Shown: positions 7,946 to 9,505 of the stretch, piece by piece | How positions within the stretch are numbered: position 1 is the first letter of the stretch | Layout: every line of letters starts with the position of its first letter | NCBI GenBank assembly: GCA_003565575.1 | Contig: PXBV01000220.1 | Span: 1 to 9,505 of the forward strand | DNA from: Psychroflexus sp. | GTDB taxonomy: Bacteria; Bacteroidota; Bacteroidia; Flavobacteriales; Flavobacteriaceae | Length of the DNA stretch: 9,505 nt | Direction: 5' to 3' | Translations under genes and position numbers: made by a program | Notes under the pieces: generated by a model | Seen by the model: only the letters and a program-made list of their open reading frames with translations | What the model was told of the DNA's origin: nothing | Database searches by the model: none

Positions 7946-9028
7946 TTAAAAAGGTACTGTAGTTTCCGTATTATAAGGATAACGTCTTATGATAAAAGGA
8001 GGTGATTCTTTACAGTTTTGGTTGTAATGCAATTTAAAATTATTGAGAAGCGGAGCATAAGAATATACGGGTACGTTTAATTCTTGCATGGACCAATTGA
8101 AGACACTCAAGTATAGCTTTTGTTCAAAATCTATGGTCTTGACATCCGTATTTATGATTTTCACACATGAAGTATCAACGTATAAATAGGACATTTTTCC
8201 ACTATATAAGTCGAATGAAAATTGAGGTGGGTATTTACCTATAAAACCTAAAATAGGCAATACACCTATGATGATAGAAAGAATAACCCCTCTTGAATTA
8301 AAAAGCAATTGTTTATTGAAACTAGGGCTTTCTTGTTTCAAAAACAGAAAAGCCAGAAGTATCATCATCATATTCCAAGGCCAAACAATACTATTGTAGT
8401 TACTCCCAAAAGGCCCTAGCGCCAACAATAACAACACATGCATACTTATTAAAAGAATCCATCCTCTGGTTTGGAAACGTGTCCAAATCAAAATTCCACC
8501 TACAATTTCTAGTACGGGTAAAAGAAACCCCAATGCTTTTACTACTCGTGAATAGGCTATTTCTGTTGAAACGCCCATCGTATCCACTAGAAAAAACTTA
8601 GCCCAAACAAAATTACTAAAGCCTAAATTGAATTTATGAAGACCACTAAAAACATAAGTTGCAGATAGGAGTAACATAACGTAAAATTTGAAAGATCTGG
8701 GCTTTAGAATAAAAATGAGTAAGGTCATCATAAATTGAAACAAAGTGGGTTGCCAGCGCATCTGGTCTAAACTCATTAGCAACAATTCTAGCGTAAATAC
8801 AATGATTAAAAAGACTCTATTCGGCTTAAAAAATGCTACAACCATAAAGAGTAAACTCAGGATTGCAACGCCATCCGAAGCTAAAGACGGTATGAAAGTT
8901 AAGACCTCAAACAGGGGCAATTCTGGAAAAGTACGCCCCCAAGATAGCCATAAATGGGAGGACATTGCTTTAAAGACAACCCAAAACAAAGCTGTGATTC
9001 TAAGAATCCAAAAATTAAAATTAGACAT
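7946..9028 (-). CDS. Polytopic membrane protein, distantly HTTM/DoxX-like
   Basis: This 360-aa integral membrane protein has about eight or nine hydrophobic segments: roughly residues 7-22, 51-67, 72-88, 95-109, 114-128, 165-181, 188-204, 214-230 and 246-262. A more polar C-terminal tail of ~95 residues follows, with two Cys (C288, C339). The segment YVFSGLHKFNLGF (125-137) resembles the SGLxKLN-type motif of HTTM proteins (the membrane family related to vitamin-K-dependent gamma-carboxylase) and of DoxX-like proteins. I infer distant kinship from this motif and the topology, not from a full match. No catalytic function can be assigned. The start ATG at 9028 begins MSNFNFWILRITALFW, giving a natural first membrane segment. 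It is transcribed away from the structured region at 9059-9505 and appears monocistronic within the window. Confidence 0.75.
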   Translation of the reverse strand: MSNFNFWILRITALFWVVFKAMSSHLWLSWGRTFPELPLFEVLTFIPSLASDGVAILSLLFMVVAFFKPNRVFLIIVFTLELLLMSLDQMRWQPTLFQFMMTLLIFILKPRSFKFYVMLLLSATYVFSGLHKFNLGFSNFVWAKFFLVDTMGVSTEIAYSRVVKALGFLLPVLEIVGGILIWTRFQTRGWILLISMHVLLLLALGPFGSNYNSIVWPWNMMMILLAFLFLKQESPSFNKQLLFNSRGVILSIIIGVLPILGFIGKYPPQFSFDLYSGKMSYLYVDTSCVKIINTDVKTIDFEQKLYLSVFNWSMQELNVPVYSYAPLLNNFKLHYNQNCKESPPFIIRRYPYNTETTVPF

Positions 9029-9184
9029 AAGAGTATTGCTAACTAAAACATATCCCTAAACCCACATCACTTTCATTTCAATTGATCATCCTAAAGCTTT
9101 AAGAATTTACTCAAAACCCATTTTTCAGAATTTTCAAGGTTTAGACAAACAATAGTAATTAATATTTCTAAGCCAAGTCGCTGA

Positions 9185-9229
9185 TTATCAAAAAGCTTAT
9201 CCACATAGTTTTCCACAATTTGTGCAAAG
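9185..9229 (+). promoter_or_regulatory. Array of DnaA-box-like 9-mers at 12-bp spacing
   Basis: TTATCCACA (9197-9205) is the canonical DnaA box, and TTTTCCACA (9209-9217) also fits the consensus TTWTNCACA. Exactly 12 bp before the first is TTATCAAAA (9185-9193, 7 of 9). Exactly 12 bp after the second is TGTGCAAAG (9221-9229, 8 of 9 in reverse orientation). All four are separated by 3-bp gaps. An AT-rich tract containing TAGTAATTAATATTT lies just upstream (9153-9167). This suggests DnaA binding: an origin of replication, a DnaA-titration site, or a DnaA-regulated promoter. No dnaA gene is in view. Confidence 0.5.
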
Positions 9230-9363
9230 GCCACTAACTACTAGTCTTAAAAGCAATAAAGATTTAATTCGAAATGCTCTCAATACATCCAGATCACATC
9301 ATTCTAGGTATCCATCAACATTAAAAAAACCAGGACACCTGCCTACTGAAGTCTTCAATCAAG

Positions 9364-9408
9364 CTCGAGCTGACAGTTGTATCAAAATGTCTGTTCGAGT
9401 GGTTTTTT
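9364..9408 (+). terminator. Candidate plus-strand intrinsic terminator
   Basis: CTCGA (9364-9368) pairs with TCGAG (9395-9399), and ACAG (9373-9376) with CTGT (9391-9394). This gives a bulged stem with a 14-nt loop, followed by TGG and six T (9403-9408). The stem is weaker than the 6874 terminator because of the 4-nt bulge. No plus-strand gene feeds into it within the window, so if real it would end an unrecognised RNA starting somewhere in 9059-9360. Confidence 0.4.
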
Positions 9409-9450
9409 AACCGATGCGGGAGCAATTGGTTAAAAAATTGTATCGAGAAC
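9393..9450. repeat. Imperfect palindromic element with a 13-bp core stem
   Basis: TTTTTTAACC (9403-9412) is the exact inverse complement of GGTTAAAAAA (9428-9437). Three further pairs (one G-T) extend the stem inward to a 9-nt loop, GCGGGAGCA. Outside the stem, GTTCGAGT (9393-9400) and the complement of TATCGAGAAC (9441-9450) are also similar, making a near-palindrome of ~58 bp. This form suggests a mobile or dispersed intergenic palindromic repeat; no second copy is in this window. Confidence 0.5.
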
Positions 9451-9474
9451 CATTGGCGGCAGAGCTCTCGATAC
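9432..9474 (-). terminator. Minus-strand intrinsic terminator for a gene beyond the right edge
   Basis: GTATCGAGA (9440-9448) and TCTCGATAC (9466-9474) form a perfect 9-bp stem with a 17-nt loop. A mismatch and four more pairs extend it to 9435-9479. Read on the minus strand, the stem is followed by AATTTTTT (9439-9432), a classic T-tract. It would stop leftward transcription entering from beyond 9505 before it reaches the membrane-protein gene. Confidence 0.55.
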
Positions 9475-9476
9475 TA

Positions 9477-9505
9477 TTTCAATTAGTTTTAATGACTAAT
9501 TGAAA
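9477..9505. repeat. Perfect 11-bp inverted repeat at the window edge
   Basis: TTTCAATTAGT (9477-9487) is the exact inverse complement of ACTAATTGAAA (9495-9505), with a 7-nt loop TTTAATG. It begins where the preceding hairpin ends and may extend past the window. It is AT-rich, so it could be a further terminator stem, an operator, or part of the same repeat cluster. Confidence 0.5.

Larger units (their letters stand above)
9029..9505. other. Long intergenic region with no credible protein gene
   Basis: From the membrane-protein start to the window edge (~475 bases) I find no protein gene I trust. 9029-9180 is AT-rich and plain; it should hold the promoter of the minus-strand membrane gene, but I see only a poor -7 match (TATGTTTT on the minus strand, about 9045-9052). 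9185-9229 contains the DnaA-box-like array, and 9364-9505 the tandem inverted repeats. 9230-9360 shows only small palindromes (CAGG-ACA-CCTG near 9332, TGAAGTCTTCA near 9347) and could be part of a small RNA ending at the terminator near 9408. Confidence 0.6.

Noticed and set aside
8745..9059. Plus-strand open frame of 104 codons opposite the membrane-protein gene
   Set aside because: It is antisense to hydrophobic coding sequence, which typically yields such polar Lys/Ser-rich shadows; no domain is recognisable.
9222..9410. Plus-strand open frame of 62 codons in the intergenic region
   Set aside because: It starts with GTG inside a DnaA-box-like site and runs through terminator-like hairpins; its composition is low in hydrophobics and shows no domain.
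1..9505. CRISPR arrays, tRNA or rRNA genes, and insertion-sequence transposases
   Set aside because: I saw no regularly spaced direct repeats, no tRNA-like cloverleaf with conserved TTCGANNC arm, and no transposase or integrase coding sequence.

Overview
The window is AT-rich chromosomal DNA that looks like a member of the Bacteroidota, most likely a flavobacterium. The support is an ECF sigma / FecR / TonB-dependent receptor module with the FecR C-terminal domain typical of this phylum, signal peptides ending in ..AQ, TAnnTTTG promoter boxes, no clear Shine-Dalgarno sequences, and a lipoprotein with an acidic stretch just after its cysteine. I cannot name the genus.

Layout. Positions 1-159 (minus) hold the first 53 codons of a lipoprotein gene that runs off the left edge. 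Divergent from it, 243-4235 (plus) is a cell-surface signalling module: an ECF sigma factor, a FecR-type anti-sigma/transducer with one membrane span, and an outer-membrane TonB-dependent receptor with an N-terminal STN-type signalling domain. The receptor starts with GTG, and this overlaps the fecR stop codon, so the two are probably translationally coupled. After a 102-nt gap without a convincing terminator comes a large secreted zinc carboxypeptidase-like protein (M14 fold, active-site residues intact) with a C-terminal amidotransferase-like domain, closed by a strong intrinsic terminator at 6874-6908. Next is a cytoplasmic patatin-like lipid hydrolase (6948-7883, plus), which converges with a polytopic membrane protein (7946-9028, minus).

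The last ~475 bases (9029-9505) hold no credible protein gene but are rich in structure. A block of four DnaA-box-like 9-mers, two of them exact consensus matches, is spaced exactly 12 bp start to start (9185-9229). It is followed by four back-to-back inverted repeats (9364-9505), three of them built around TCGAG cores, with outward-facing T-tracts. I read these as a possible DnaA-binding site (origin or DnaA-titration element) next to a bidirectional terminator or dispersed palindromic repeat.

How the genes may work together: the receptor would bind an unknown ligand and signal through its STN domain to FecR, which would control the sigma factor. The secreted peptidase and the divergent lipoprotein are plausible members of the same surface function, but only adjacency supports that. 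The patatin and the membrane protein look like separate transcription units.
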